From NCEH01 sp002257205 (GTDB lineage: Bacteria; Pseudomonadota; Alphaproteobacteria; Rhizobiales; Xanthobacteraceae), in NCBI RefSeq assembly GCF_043195105.1, contig NZ_JBAFWO010000001.1: DNA of 64,000 bases; one strand, given 5' to 3'. Made by a program: the position numbers and the translations under genes. Of the stretch, positions 54,417 through 62,861 are shown in pieces (within the stretch, counting starts at the first letter, position 1; every line of letters starts with the position of its first letter). The notes beneath the pieces are model-generated. The model ran no database searches, was not told where the DNA came from, and worked only from the letters and a program-made list of their open reading frames with translations.

Positions 54417-55059
54417 CTGCCGTCGAGTCTCGACAATGAACAACGACGTGAATTCGCTAAGACGAATGCTGCGGTGGGCGCTTTACCGTCATGCGCAAAA
54501 AAAAAGCGGGCGGCGGCACTTCTTCCTTCAGTCACTAAGCTCAATAAACGTACCGAAAAAGATGCTTTCAAACCGGTTGTATTGTTGCAGTGTCTTACGT
54601 ATCTCATGGTATAGAAGTTTAAATATTGCACTATTTTGCTAGTGCGCGACGAGTTATTTGATGATGCGCGTTATATGATGTTTATCGAGGCCGAAAATAA
54701 TCGTATATTCTACAATGATTTCGATTTATTGCGCTAGCTCACGCAATATTTCACTCCCACTCTAATTTTTTTTACCCTAAGAAGCTGATATGATTGAAGA
54801 ATAAAACTTCTGGATGCGTATGCCGTGAAAGATACGGTCAAAGACATAGCTTTATGCATTTGCCGGGTTTTCAGGGGCGACGCTGGCCCAAAAAATTCCG
54901 TGCACTATCGACATCGATCGCTCGATTTTCGAGGTCTCTGCCTAAAGGGCGGGATCGGATCGTCGCAGAAATACCGTCATCATCGGTGCCCGTAATTTCA
55001 AAGCGTCCACCAAGACCATAGACGATGACAAAATGGCATGGGTGTTAGTTTCGTTGAGA
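54417..55059. other. AT-rich gene-free gap with one possible kinase fragment
   Basis: 643 nt of clearly lower GC than the rest, especially 54540-54800, with homopolymer runs. No intact gene. On the minus strand 54871-55038 a stop-bounded frame reads GLGGRFEITGTDDDG, like the end of a HisKA_2-type kinase, and could be a fossil. Nothing else recognised. Confidence 0.4.
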
Positions 55060-56022
55060 TCAACCAACGACTTCTGCTTCAGGAAGGCTCCTTTGCTTTC
55101 GGCCACCGTCAGAGCGGCGAACGGCTCGGTAACGCCCAGGCGATAGGCCGTGATGTCGATGGAACAGTTTCGAAAATGCGGCCGCAGTCTCGTAGCCGAC
55201 ACGGCTCGCAATCCGTGCAATCCCATCGTCGCTTGTTTCGAGCAGAAACGCAGCCTCCGACATCCGACGTGCGATCAGATAACGGTACATGGACTCGCCA
55301 ACGAGCTTGGTGAAGCGAGCCGAAAACGCTGAACGACCGAGCCCAACACGTTGCCCGAGGTCGTCGAGAGTCCAGGGGCGATCCGGTCGGTCATGGATTA
55401 ACTGAAGCGCCGGCCCGATGTGCGGATCCGCCATCGCCCCCAGCCACCCCCCTTCTCCGGGGGCGAGAGACTTGACCCAGTTGCGCAACACCTCGACGAA
55501 AAGCACTTCTGTCAGGCGTGAGAGCGCGACACCTTGGCCGGGCCGCTCATGCGCCGACTCGCTCACCATGCGCCGCAGAATCGCTTCGAGCCACGCGCCG
55601 TCTTCCGCCGGCTTCAGAAGAAGCACGGGCGGAAGTAATTCCAACACGCTGCCGCGTGAGGGCCGCGCCACAGTGAACTTGCCACAGATCATCGTCGAAT
55701 ACGGCTGCGCGCTGCCGCCGTGATGAACAACGCCGAGATGCGCGGAAGATCGATCGAGGTCGATGACCGAAAATGGTGGCGTCCGGCGATCCGAATAAAA
55801 CTTGTGGGGCTCGCCGCGCGAGATGACGACGAAGTCACCCGCGGTCATCTGGAGTTCTTGTCCCTGTTCGAGTGCAAGGGTCGCTGAACCACGACTGAGA
55901 TAGTGGAACAGGGCGTAGGGGCGCTGTGGCAACGCCAGATTCCACGGATGTCCCAGCTCGAAGTGGAAGAGCAGTGTCCCGCCGAGGCGCACGCGATCGA
56001 GAACTTGGGCGAGGATGTCCAT
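55060..56022 (-). CDS. AraC-family regulator with cupin_6 domain
   Basis: 320 residues. N-terminal cupin_6 (MDILAQVLDRVRLGGTLLFHFELGHPWN, FHYLSRGSATL, GDFVVISRGEPHKFY) and C-terminal AraC HTH pair (WTLDDLGQRVGLGRSAFSARF, IARIASRVGYETAAAFSKLFHRHHG). The start could also be an ATG at 56103; neither has a clear ribosome site, and 56022 fits the family start. Divergent from the secreted hydrolase gene, its likely target. Confidence 0.88.
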   Translation of the reverse strand: MDILAQVLDRVRLGGTLLFHFELGHPWNLALPQRPYALFHYLSRGSATLALEQGQELQMTAGDFVVISRGEPHKFYSDRRTPPFSVIDLDRSSAHLGVVHHGGSAQPYSTMICGKFTVARPSRGSVLELLPPVLLLKPAEDGAWLEAILRRMVSESAHERPGQGVALSRLTEVLFVEVLRNWVKSLAPGEGGWLGAMADPHIGPALQLIHDRPDRPWTLDDLGQRVGLGRSAFSARFTKLVGESMYRYLIARRMSEAAFLLETSDDGIARIASRVGYETAAAFSKLFHRHHGLSPGRYRAVRRSDGGRKQRSLPEAEVVG

Positions 56023-56225
56023 CCTTTGGATGTTAATGCAACGGACGGTCGGACACAATATTTGGACGATTGACGCCTTAACGTCCGGGGTCCTCTGCGC
56101 CATCTCACGTCACAGCAGCCCGACGTGTCGCGCGGTTATCTCATCGCAGATGGACGAACCGCGACTCGCAGGCGCGCCTGCCTTCCGCAGGTAAGCATCG
56201 TCCGTCGTCTCAACAGGAACAATCA

Positions 56226-56996
56226 ATGCGAAATCTTCTCCTCTCGACTGCCGCCGTTCTCGTGGCCGGAGCGGCATTTGCCGCCTCCGCCCAGTCTGCT
56301 GAGCTGCCCAAGGGGACGGTACACAATATCGTCCTCGTCCATGGCGCTTTCGTCGACCAGACGAGCTGGAAGCCGGTTGCCGATATCCTGACGAAGAAGG
56401 GCTACAACGTTACGCTCGTCGAAAACCCGCTGACTTCGCTGGCAGCGGACGTCGATGCAACCAAGCGGGCGCTCGCGGAACAGAAGGGCAAGACCGTTCT
56501 TGTTGGCCACTCCTGGGGCGGTGTCGTCATCACGCAGGCCGGTAACGACCCCAAGGTCTCGGCGCTCGTTTACGTCTCCGCATTCGCACCCGACGTGGGA
56601 CAATCTCTGGCGACCCTGGCCAAGAGCGGACCGGCCACCGAGGGTGCCGCTGCGATCCATCCCGACGCCAAGGGCAACCTCTACATCGATCCCAAGGTAT
56701 TTCCGTCGGCAGTCGCTGCTGATCTTCCCCCAAAGATCGCAGAATCCCTGGCCAACCATCAGCTTCCGTTGAACCACACGGCGTTCGAGGCGCCGGTCGA
56801 TACGGCCGCATGGCGCGACAAACCCACGTTTTACGTGATCAGTACCAAGGACAAGGTGATCGCACCCGAGGCGCAGAAATTCTTCGCGACCGAGATGAAG
56901 GCGCAGACGACGGAAGTCGCGGGCAGCCATGCCTCGCTCGTCGTTCATGCCAAGGAAGTCGCGGCCGTGATTGAAAAGGCCGCGCTCGTGAATTGA
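56226..56996 (+). CDS. Secreted alpha/beta hydrolase
   Basis: 256 residues. A signal peptide (MRNLLLSTAAVLVAGAAFAASAQ) and a fold with HGAFVDQTSWKPV, nucleophile Ser in VLVGHSWGGVVI, Asp in STKDKVIAP and His in AGSHASLVVHAKE. It belongs to the EstC/salicylate-esterase-like group of small esterases (the hydroxynitrile-lyase fold branch). Substrate unknown. AGGA 7 nt before the ATG. A strong hairpin follows. Likely under the divergent AraC regulator. Confidence 0.88.
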   Translation: MRNLLLSTAAVLVAGAAFAASAQSAELPKGTVHNIVLVHGAFVDQTSWKPVADILTKKGYNVTLVENPLTSLAADVDATKRALAEQKGKTVLVGHSWGGVVITQAGNDPKVSALVYVSAFAPDVGQSLATLAKSGPATEGAAAIHPDAKGNLYIDPKVFPSAVAADLPPKIAESLANHQLPLNHTAFEAPVDTAAWRDKPTFYVISTKDKVIAPEAQKFFATEMKAQTTEVAGSHASLVVHAKEVAAVIEKAALVN

Positions 56997-57003
56997 CCAC
57001 ACC

Positions 57004-57029
57004 GCTCCCGGCACTTTCGTGCCGGGAGC
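57004..57029 (+). terminator. Hairpin after the secreted hydrolase
   Basis: GCTCCCGGCAC-TTTC-GTGCCGGGAGC, perfect 11-nt stem, but no T-run follows. Confidence 0.6.
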
Positions 57030-57208
57030 GCCACGCTTGCTCGGCGGGCTACGGAATGCCTTGCACCGCGAGCGGCTCAGACCTGGTCAAAACCGCAACT
57101 GTCACTCCATCTCGATTATCTATGCCAAGCATCCGGAGGATGACATGACTGAAATTGACACCGCGAGCCAGGGCGCCTCCACACTAGAAACGGCGCCCTA
57201 TCCGCCAG

Positions 57209-57385
57209 CCGACTCTTGTGGTCAGTGGCAGCCACGATACCATGCTGCCCGCGAACAATGCCTACGCAATGTTCAAGGAACTCAGCAACGCCCAGATGGT
57301 CCTCTACCCCGATTCCGGCCATGGTGCGCTCTTCCAGCACCACGAAACGTTCGTCAGTCACGTCCGGACCTTCCTGGAAAGGTAA
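57209..57385 (+). pseudogene. C-terminal fragment of an alpha/beta hydrolase
   Basis: An open 58-codon stretch reads PTLVVSGSHDTMLPANNAYAM and PDSGHGALFQHHETFV to FLER and a stop. GSHDTMLP is the usual acid-loop and SGHGALFQH the catalytic His loop of the family; the nucleophile part is missing and there is no start. It follows the intact hydrolase but is a different subfamily (haloalkane-dehalogenase/lipase-like). Confidence 0.75.
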
Positions 57386-57460
57386 CCGGCGGCGGAATGA
57401 TCCCCGGCGCCATCCGGCAATCAGACGTTTTTATCCATACGAGTTGTTGCTGAGACCAAC

Positions 57461-57964
57461 ATGACAATCGCTGTGGTCGCAGCGGAGCGTTTCAGCCTCA
57501 CATGTTACAAGCCCTTCGACGCCGTTGTGGCCGCGCTCAAATCGGCAATTGGAAAACGCGATATAATCGAATTTTTCGACGCGACGAGGGCAGTACATTC
57601 CTTCGCTGATCTGGAGCGCCTTGTGCACCGTGCGCTCGGCCGCACAGGCCTCATGCTGTTCGCGGAATTCGACCTCGGCGCCGATCTGCGCTGTGAGACC
57701 GGCTCGCGGACTCCTAACAGCATGCGATTTCTGGTGGGAAAGCCACTCATAATGAAAGAAATGTTCAAGCACGTTCCCGATGCTGGATTCTACGCGCCTG
57801 TTACTGTCCTTATCGATGAATGTCTCGATGGCGTTCATATCTAGTACGATAGGATTGAGAGCTACTTGATGCCGTATGGAAGTGCAGAAGCACTTGCCGT
57901 CGCCCGCAATCGCGATGCGAAAATCACAAGCTTGCTGCGGGAATATGTAGGACTAACTTCCTGA
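57461..57964 (+). pseudogene. DUF302 protein gene broken by an in-frame amber codon
   Basis: Codons 1-127 read TCYKPFDAVVAALKSAIGKR, then FAEFDLGADLRCE and MRFLVGKPLIMKEMFKHVPDA, then YAPVTVLIDECLDGVHI, a DUF302-type core. TAG at 57842-57844 stops it, yet the same frame continues for 39 sense codons with typical family end (YDRIESYLMPYGSAEALAVA to LLREYVGLTS) and TGA at 57962. A one-base change TCG to TAG explains it. The truncated product lacks the last fifth. Confidence 0.8.
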
Positions 57965-58093
57965 AGACATTTTCGCCCGGTGAAAGTGAGCGTCTCATAG
58001 CGAAAATCGCGCAACGTGAGAAGGCAACGGCGTGACGCGAGTCAGACGAAAGAATCAACACGCATGGCTTGTCCAGGCGGCGAAAATACACTC

Positions 58094-58276
58094 CTATAGA
58101 TCAGTCGCAATCCTTAGGACGATGGCGATTCTGGAGAATGCCCAGCCGTGGTAAATTTTCTGAACCACGAAGTATAGATCGCGATCCAGGATAAATTTCG
58201 TCGGCGTTTCCAGAACGGGCGCCGAACTTGGAACCAGGAGAACAGCTCCGAGTACCTCAATTCCGACCCGTCTCAT
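58094..58276 (-). pseudogene. Possible fragment of a small DoxX/DUF1772-like membrane protein
   Basis: 60 codons: a hydrophobic segment (VGIEVLGAVLLVPSSAPVLE) then FILDRDLYFVVQKIYHGWAF and a stop where the family would continue. It overlaps the end of the HxlR gene. Weak evidence; could be chance. Confidence 0.3.
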
Positions 58277-58685
58277 TCTGCGGATCGGCTGGTTTTGACT
58301 GCGCGCCTTCCCCGCGATGCTGACCGACTTCGTCATCATATCTATCCTGCGCCCCACGAACGCCCTCTGCATGTTTCGCCGTCCAAAGGAGGAGCGTGGT
58401 GACGGGCTCGTCGAGCGAATAGCCAAGCTCCGTAAAACTATACTCGACCCCAAGCTGTCGCCCATCGATGACACGCCGGCGGATCAGCCCGTTCCTCTCC
58501 AGCCGACGGAGGCACGAGGCGAGGCTGCGCTGCGAGATGTCGGGAATGTCCCGCCGGATCGCGTTGAAGCGGCGAACGCCCGCGTGATCGCAAAGCGATC
58601 CCAGCACCAACAGCGTCCATTTGTCCGCGATGAGATCCAGCAGCACGCGGTCGCGCCGCAGCTCGGGATCGATGGTATCGGACAT
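58257..58685 (-). CDS. HxlR-family transcriptional regulator
   Basis: 142 residues. Winged helix with LIADKWTLLVLGSLCDHAGVRRFNAIRRDIPDISQRSL split by the wing (RLERNGLIRRRV, GVEYSFTELGYSL). A 25-residue charged tail extends past the domain. GGAG 6 nt before the ATG at 58685. Divergent from the amidohydrolase over 91 nt that hold three GATAC half-sites. Confidence 0.9.
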   Translation of the reverse strand: MSDTIDPELRRDRVLLDLIADKWTLLVLGSLCDHAGVRRFNAIRRDIPDISQRSLASCLRRLERNGLIRRRVIDGRQLGVEYSFTELGYSLDEPVTTLLLWTAKHAEGVRGAQDRYDDEVGQHRGEGAQSKPADPQNETGRN

Positions 58686-58698
58686 GAGTAACTCCAGT

Positions 58699-58750
58699 GA
58701 TACCAAGTGCCGTCAACGTGCGTAATGTACATCTGGTATCGATTTGATAC
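58699..58750. promoter_or_regulatory. HxlR operator candidate, three GATAC half-sites
   Basis: GATACCA (58699-58705), TGGTATC (58734-58740) and GATAC (58746-58750). The last two form GTATC-N5-GATAC. Placed between the divergent starts. Confidence 0.5.
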
Positions 58751-58776
58751 TAGTCGGTCATTGCAAGGAGACACGC

Positions 58777-60150
58777 GTGACCGCAAGCACCCAACGACCG
58801 CGCACCCTGTTCAAGGGCGCGACCATTCTTTCGATGGATCCGGCGATCGGGGATATCGTCAACGCCGATCTGCTCGTGGACGGCGATCGGATCGCCGCGA
58901 TCGGAGCCGGCCTCGACGTCGCGGACGCCGACACCATCGACGCATCGCGCGCCATCCTCATGCCGGGTTTTGTCGATGCGCACCGTCACGCTTGGCAGGG
59001 CACGCTGCGCCAACTCATGCCCAACGTGGACACGCTCGACGCCTATGTGCAGGATACGCACCTCACATTGGCGCCGCATTATCGGCCCGAGGATCATTAT
59101 GTCGGCAATCTGCTGACGGCGCTTGGCAGCCTGGATGCCGGGACGACCACGATCGTGGATGCCTCCCACAACGCCCGCAGCCCGGAGCATACCGACGCAT
59201 GCCTCGATGCGTTGCAGGACGCGGGCATCCGCGCCCTGCACATGCCCGGCAAGCCGCTGGTCGGCGCTTGGGCGGAGCACTGGCCACACGATCTGAAGCG
59301 GCTGAAGAGCGCGCGGTTCGCATCGAGCGACCAATTGCTCACCCTCGGACTATTCTGCACGCCCGATCCCGGCATTTGGGCCTTCGCGCGCGAGACAGAC
59401 TTGCGCATGCTCATCGAGTTTCTTGGACCGATGGCCTCCATGCTCGACGGGCTGGAGGATCAGCTCGGCCCGGACCAGATTTTTAACCACTGCACCAGCC
59501 TGCCCGAGGCGACCTGGCGCGCCTTCGCCGAGCGGGACGTGCGCGTGACCGTCGATCCGCGTTCGGATGCCCAATATGCCCTCGCCGACGGGGTCTTCGC
59601 CTGGCAGCAGGCGGTGGATCATGGCATGCGCCCCGGCATCGGCACCGACCTGGAAACCGCCTATGGCGGCGACATGCCGACGGAATTGCGCGTGGCCTTC
59701 GCCCTGCAGCGCGCCACCGCACAAAGCCGGCGCTACGCCGGAGATGAAGCGGCGCCAGCCCCCGTACGGGTTGAAGACCTGCTGCGGGCGGCGGCCATCG
59801 ACGGGGCCCGTTGCGCGGGGCTTGATCATCGCACGGGCAGCCTCACGCCGGGCAAACAGGCCGATCTTATCCTCGTGCGGACCGACGGGATCAGCCTGTT
59901 GGGCACCAACAACGCCGCCGGAGCGATCGTCCACGGTGCCGACCGCTCCAACATCAGCGACGTGATGGTCGCAGGCCGCTTCCGCAAGCGAGACGGGCAA
60001 ATGGTCGATCTGAATCTGGAGGGGCTCCGGCGCCGCGTCGAAGCATCGCAGGATCATCTGTTGTCGTCCGTCGGCCACGTTCGCAACCCGCTCGCCTCGA
60101 GCTTCGGGCCGCTCAGCCGCGAGAAGCAGCCGGCATGGACTGGCCGCTGA
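58777..60150 (+). CDS. Amidohydrolase (chlorohydrolase/TrzA-AtzA-like)
   Basis: 457 residues. Metal-dependent hydrolase of the cytosine-deaminase/s-triazine hydrolase group. Start FKGATILSMDPAIGDIVNADLLVDG; metal ligands in MPGFVDAHRHAW; later NHCTSLPEA, GTDLETAYGG with the metal Asp; end AAIDGARCAGLDHRTGSLTPGKQADLILVRT. A GTG start with AAGGAG 7 nt upstream is chosen; a TTG at 58744 has no ribosome site. Possible substrates are N-heterocycles or amines. Likely repressed by the divergent HxlR protein. Confidence 0.88.
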   Translation: MTASTQRPRTLFKGATILSMDPAIGDIVNADLLVDGDRIAAIGAGLDVADADTIDASRAILMPGFVDAHRHAWQGTLRQLMPNVDTLDAYVQDTHLTLAPHYRPEDHYVGNLLTALGSLDAGTTTIVDASHNARSPEHTDACLDALQDAGIRALHMPGKPLVGAWAEHWPHDLKRLKSARFASSDQLLTLGLFCTPDPGIWAFARETDLRMLIEFLGPMASMLDGLEDQLGPDQIFNHCTSLPEATWRAFAERDVRVTVDPRSDAQYALADGVFAWQQAVDHGMRPGIGTDLETAYGGDMPTELRVAFALQRATAQSRRYAGDEAAPAPVRVEDLLRAAAIDGARCAGLDHRTGSLTPGKQADLILVRTDGISLLGTNNAAGAIVHGADRSNISDVMVAGRFRKRDGQMVDLNLEGLRRRVEASQDHLLSSVGHVRNPLASSFGPLSREKQPAWTGR

Positions 60151-60249
60151 CGGCCGGAAGGTTGCGCTCACGCAGGCGTGCCTTGCGGCGAGCCTCCATC
60201 TTGGTCTGTCGATCTAACACCAGGGTGAACAGGTGGCGCGGGGGCGGAG

Positions 60250-61023
60250 TGGCGTCGTCGAACAGTGGGCTGAGCCCTTCGGTGAGACGAATGGTGTCGA
60301 TGGCTGCCGCAGGCCTGATGGCGGTTGCCGGCGACTTGAATAGTAGATCAAGAACGGCGGCCTGTCAGATACCCATTCAGGAAGTACGATCTCCAGCTCG
60401 CCTGCCTCAGCCTTCCGGAGCCGCCGCAGCCAGTAGGCGAAATCGATCCTGGACTACGAGGGCGACGCGTCCGCGCGATCGGCGTCGGCGAACCGACCAC
60501 GGCCCACTCCAATGGCTCGGTGGGGGCGATCCCGATCATGTCGCCCGGCACGCGATCGCCATAACGGACCCCGGCGTCGAAGCCTTTCGCGCCGATATCG
60601 ACGAAGCGGTCACACCGACGACGTCCAGATACCTAGCCGGGTACTTGGAGACGTACTGCGGCATTGCGGGACTAAGTGCGAGCCGCGCGGCGTCACGAAG
60701 GATGTTGAACCGTAACCGGCCAGCCGGGGGCTGCCGACTGGCAGTCAATGTCGCCAGCGCGTCGCTGATCGTCCTGAATCCGGTTTCAAGCTGCGACGCC
60801 AGTTGGGCGGCCGCTTCCGTCGGCCGGATTGAGCGACTGAATCAATTAAGAAGGCGCGTATCCAGAGATGGGCTTCCAGCTTGCGCGGGCGATGACTGAG
60901 CGCCGAGGGACTTACCCCAAGTTCGATCGCTGCCTGGGTCGTGCTGCCGCGGCGAACGATGGTCATGAACACACTGAGATCTGCCAGCAGCGCGCGCTCG
61001 AAACCAGACATCACCCACCTCAA
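60250..61023 (-). pseudogene. Decayed LysR-family regulator
   Basis: HTH segment (LADLSVFMTIVRRGSTTQAA, ELGVSPSALSH) then a frameshift at about 60855, then RLLN, a stop, FSRSIRPTEAAAQLASQLE and FRTISDALATLTASR, GRLRFNILRDAARLALSPAM, a second frameshift near 60617, then FVDIGAKGFDAGVRYGDRVP and GDMIGIAPTEPLEWAVVGSP, then a deletion before SRRQPPSGLR-type end. Clearly once a LysR protein; not functional. It faces an aldo/keto reductase remnant. Confidence 0.88.
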
Positions 61024-61105
61024 GGCAGTATTGAGCAGAACTCACAGAACGAAGTGGGACGACCGGGCGTTCCTGAACAAATCTCATCACCGAGAGGAGA
61101 ATGCA

Positions 61106-61210
61106 GTGGACTATGTTCCGCTCGGCCGCTCCAGCATGAAGGTCTCGCGCTCTATCCTCGGTGGCGGACCACCAAATGCAGCTCGGCAGGATCGGGCAAC
61201 TATCAGGGCG
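61106..61210 (+). pseudogene. N-terminal remnant of an aldo/keto reductase
   Basis: GTG with GAGGAG 7 nt upstream starts VDYVPLGRSSMKVSRSILGG, the classic opening of AKR proteins, then breaks; a little further, ANYQGGS-like sequence in another frame recalls the next AKR motif. The rest is missing. It diverged from the decayed LysR gene. Confidence 0.65.
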
Positions 61211-61333
61211 GATCAGGCTAGGTCGAGGCCCGGCATCTCACCATATTGCGGAGCGGCGCCGCAGTTGAAGGTGACAGCGGAGCCGCCGAGCCGCTGGCTC
61301 TGGTTTCGTATCCGGACAAACGGGACTATCACG

Positions 61334-62584
61334 ATGTGCGCAAGAAATAATCCGGTCTTTGTCGGCCGCGATCTCGACTCCTTTGAAGAATTTTTCTTCT
61401 ACATGGAGCGGGTCGCACCAACACTGCATATCCACGCTGTCCATTTGACAGGTTCTACTCACAGGGACGACTGGGTGCAAGCATGGCGCGAGCTCCATCG
61501 GACGAACCCTCTGCTACGTGCACGAGTGGAAAAGGCGCTCGGTAAGCGACCGCACTTCGTTGAAACCGACCGGGACTCGCCGCTTTACATCACCGACTGG
61601 AATGTGATCGTCACGCTCGAGATGCTGGCGAAGAGCGCACTAGCCCGGCCATTTGCCGACGCTGGCGTCGATATGGTGAGGCTGGAAATCCTCCACCGGC
61701 CAAACGAGTGCCTTCTCATTCTCTCGGCTCACCACAGCCTGTATGACGGAATGGGAACACTGCTTCTCCTGCAAGAGCTCCTGGCAATCGTCGGCGGCGA
61801 ACCAAGCAGGAACAAGGAGCAGCGGTGGACCAGCTTGCGCGAGCTGGTCGGAGCACCGCCCCATGGTGCATATACCTCGACACTTACCGAGGGCGCAGGG
61901 GCCGGCAGCTCAGACCCGGTGTCAACGGCCCGTTCTGTGGGGACGGCGGACGTGCGTCATCTGGTGCTCGATCGGGCGCTGACCATTCGCCTCGAAGAGG
62001 GGGCGCGAGCAAATGGCACCACCCCGCATGGCGCCCTTATGGCGGCGTTTCAGATCTCTGGGGCACGCAGCGTGCCCGATTGGGCCGACAAGGGACTCAA
62101 CTGCAATACCGCTCACAATGTTCGGCCCGCACTCGAGGAGGGCGGCGATATGACCGGCATGTTGACCATGCCGATCGTGACCCACCTGAATCCGATCTCG
62201 GATCGCCCCTTCTGGGAGATCGCTCGCACCGCCCAAAAAGGGATCGCCCCTGGCCGCAGCCCGGCAGGGAGGTTGGCGTTCATCGAGGCGATGGACGCGC
62301 TCACCAGCGAGGAAGTCACCGCGGCGGCATTCCTGCAAAAAGTTCTTGCGAGCCCGATCCAGTATCAGCTGATGATAACCAACTATGCCTCTTACAGACC
62401 CCGTTCCGATTTCGGCCATCTACGCATCGCCTCGATCATAACGGGAGTGGACGGCGGCGGTCCCCAAACCCAGACGATCGGCTGCTGTACGGTCCATGGC
62501 GCGCTCAACATATCGCTGATCAGCAAGCGCCCCCTCGCCAATTTGCTCGAGAATTGCCGGGACGTTCTCGCCAGTTACGTATGA
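61334..62584 (+). CDS. Free-standing condensation-domain acyltransferase
   Basis: 416 residues resembling NRPS condensation or PapA-type acyltransferases. The catalytic HHxxxDG is HHSLYDG (residues 133-139), in a typical context (LLILSAHHSLYDGMGTLLLLQELL in part). Later NCNTAHNVRP and SDFGHLRI match the DFG-type latch motif. No carrier, adenylation or thioesterase domain is attached, and none is nearby. It may esterify or amidate a small alcohol or amine. ATG at 61334 with a weak ribosome site. Surrounded by decayed genes, so perhaps acquired. Confidence 0.75.
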   Translation: MCARNNPVFVGRDLDSFEEFFFYMERVAPTLHIHAVHLTGSTHRDDWVQAWRELHRTNPLLRARVEKALGKRPHFVETDRDSPLYITDWNVIVTLEMLAKSALARPFADAGVDMVRLEILHRPNECLLILSAHHSLYDGMGTLLLLQELLAIVGGEPSRNKEQRWTSLRELVGAPPHGAYTSTLTEGAGAGSSDPVSTARSVGTADVRHLVLDRALTIRLEEGARANGTTPHGALMAAFQISGARSVPDWADKGLNCNTAHNVRPALEEGGDMTGMLTMPIVTHLNPISDRPFWEIARTAQKGIAPGRSPAGRLAFIEAMDALTSEEVTAAAFLQKVLASPIQYQLMITNYASYRPRSDFGHLRIASIITGVDGGGPQTQTIGCCTVHGALNISLISKRPLANLLENCRDVLASYV

Positions 62585-62861
62585 CTCACAGTTCAACCGA
62601 GCTGCCATCACAGCACTCGGGCGGCCGCTGGAGCGTTACCCTTCCGGAATCCGACGGGAGCCGGGTGGATTATCGGCGGTTCCTGCGACGCCCTGGCGGA
62701 CCTTGCCCGCCAGGTTGATCCTGCAAAGAGGACAGGCCAATGCTGTATTCTGCGAATAATCGACGAGAATTTTCTGCGATGCCGCCGTTGCCGCGCGCGG
62801 AATACTGATGCCGCCAATGGCCGGCGCCGCCACCCAATCCCGAACGACAGGAGCACACCCG

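Noticed and set aside
57842..57844. Amber codon in the DUF302 gene as a recoded (pyrrolysine-type) site
   Set aside because: No pyl genes or recoding signals are present, and neighbouring genes are also decaying, so a nonsense mutation is the simpler reading.
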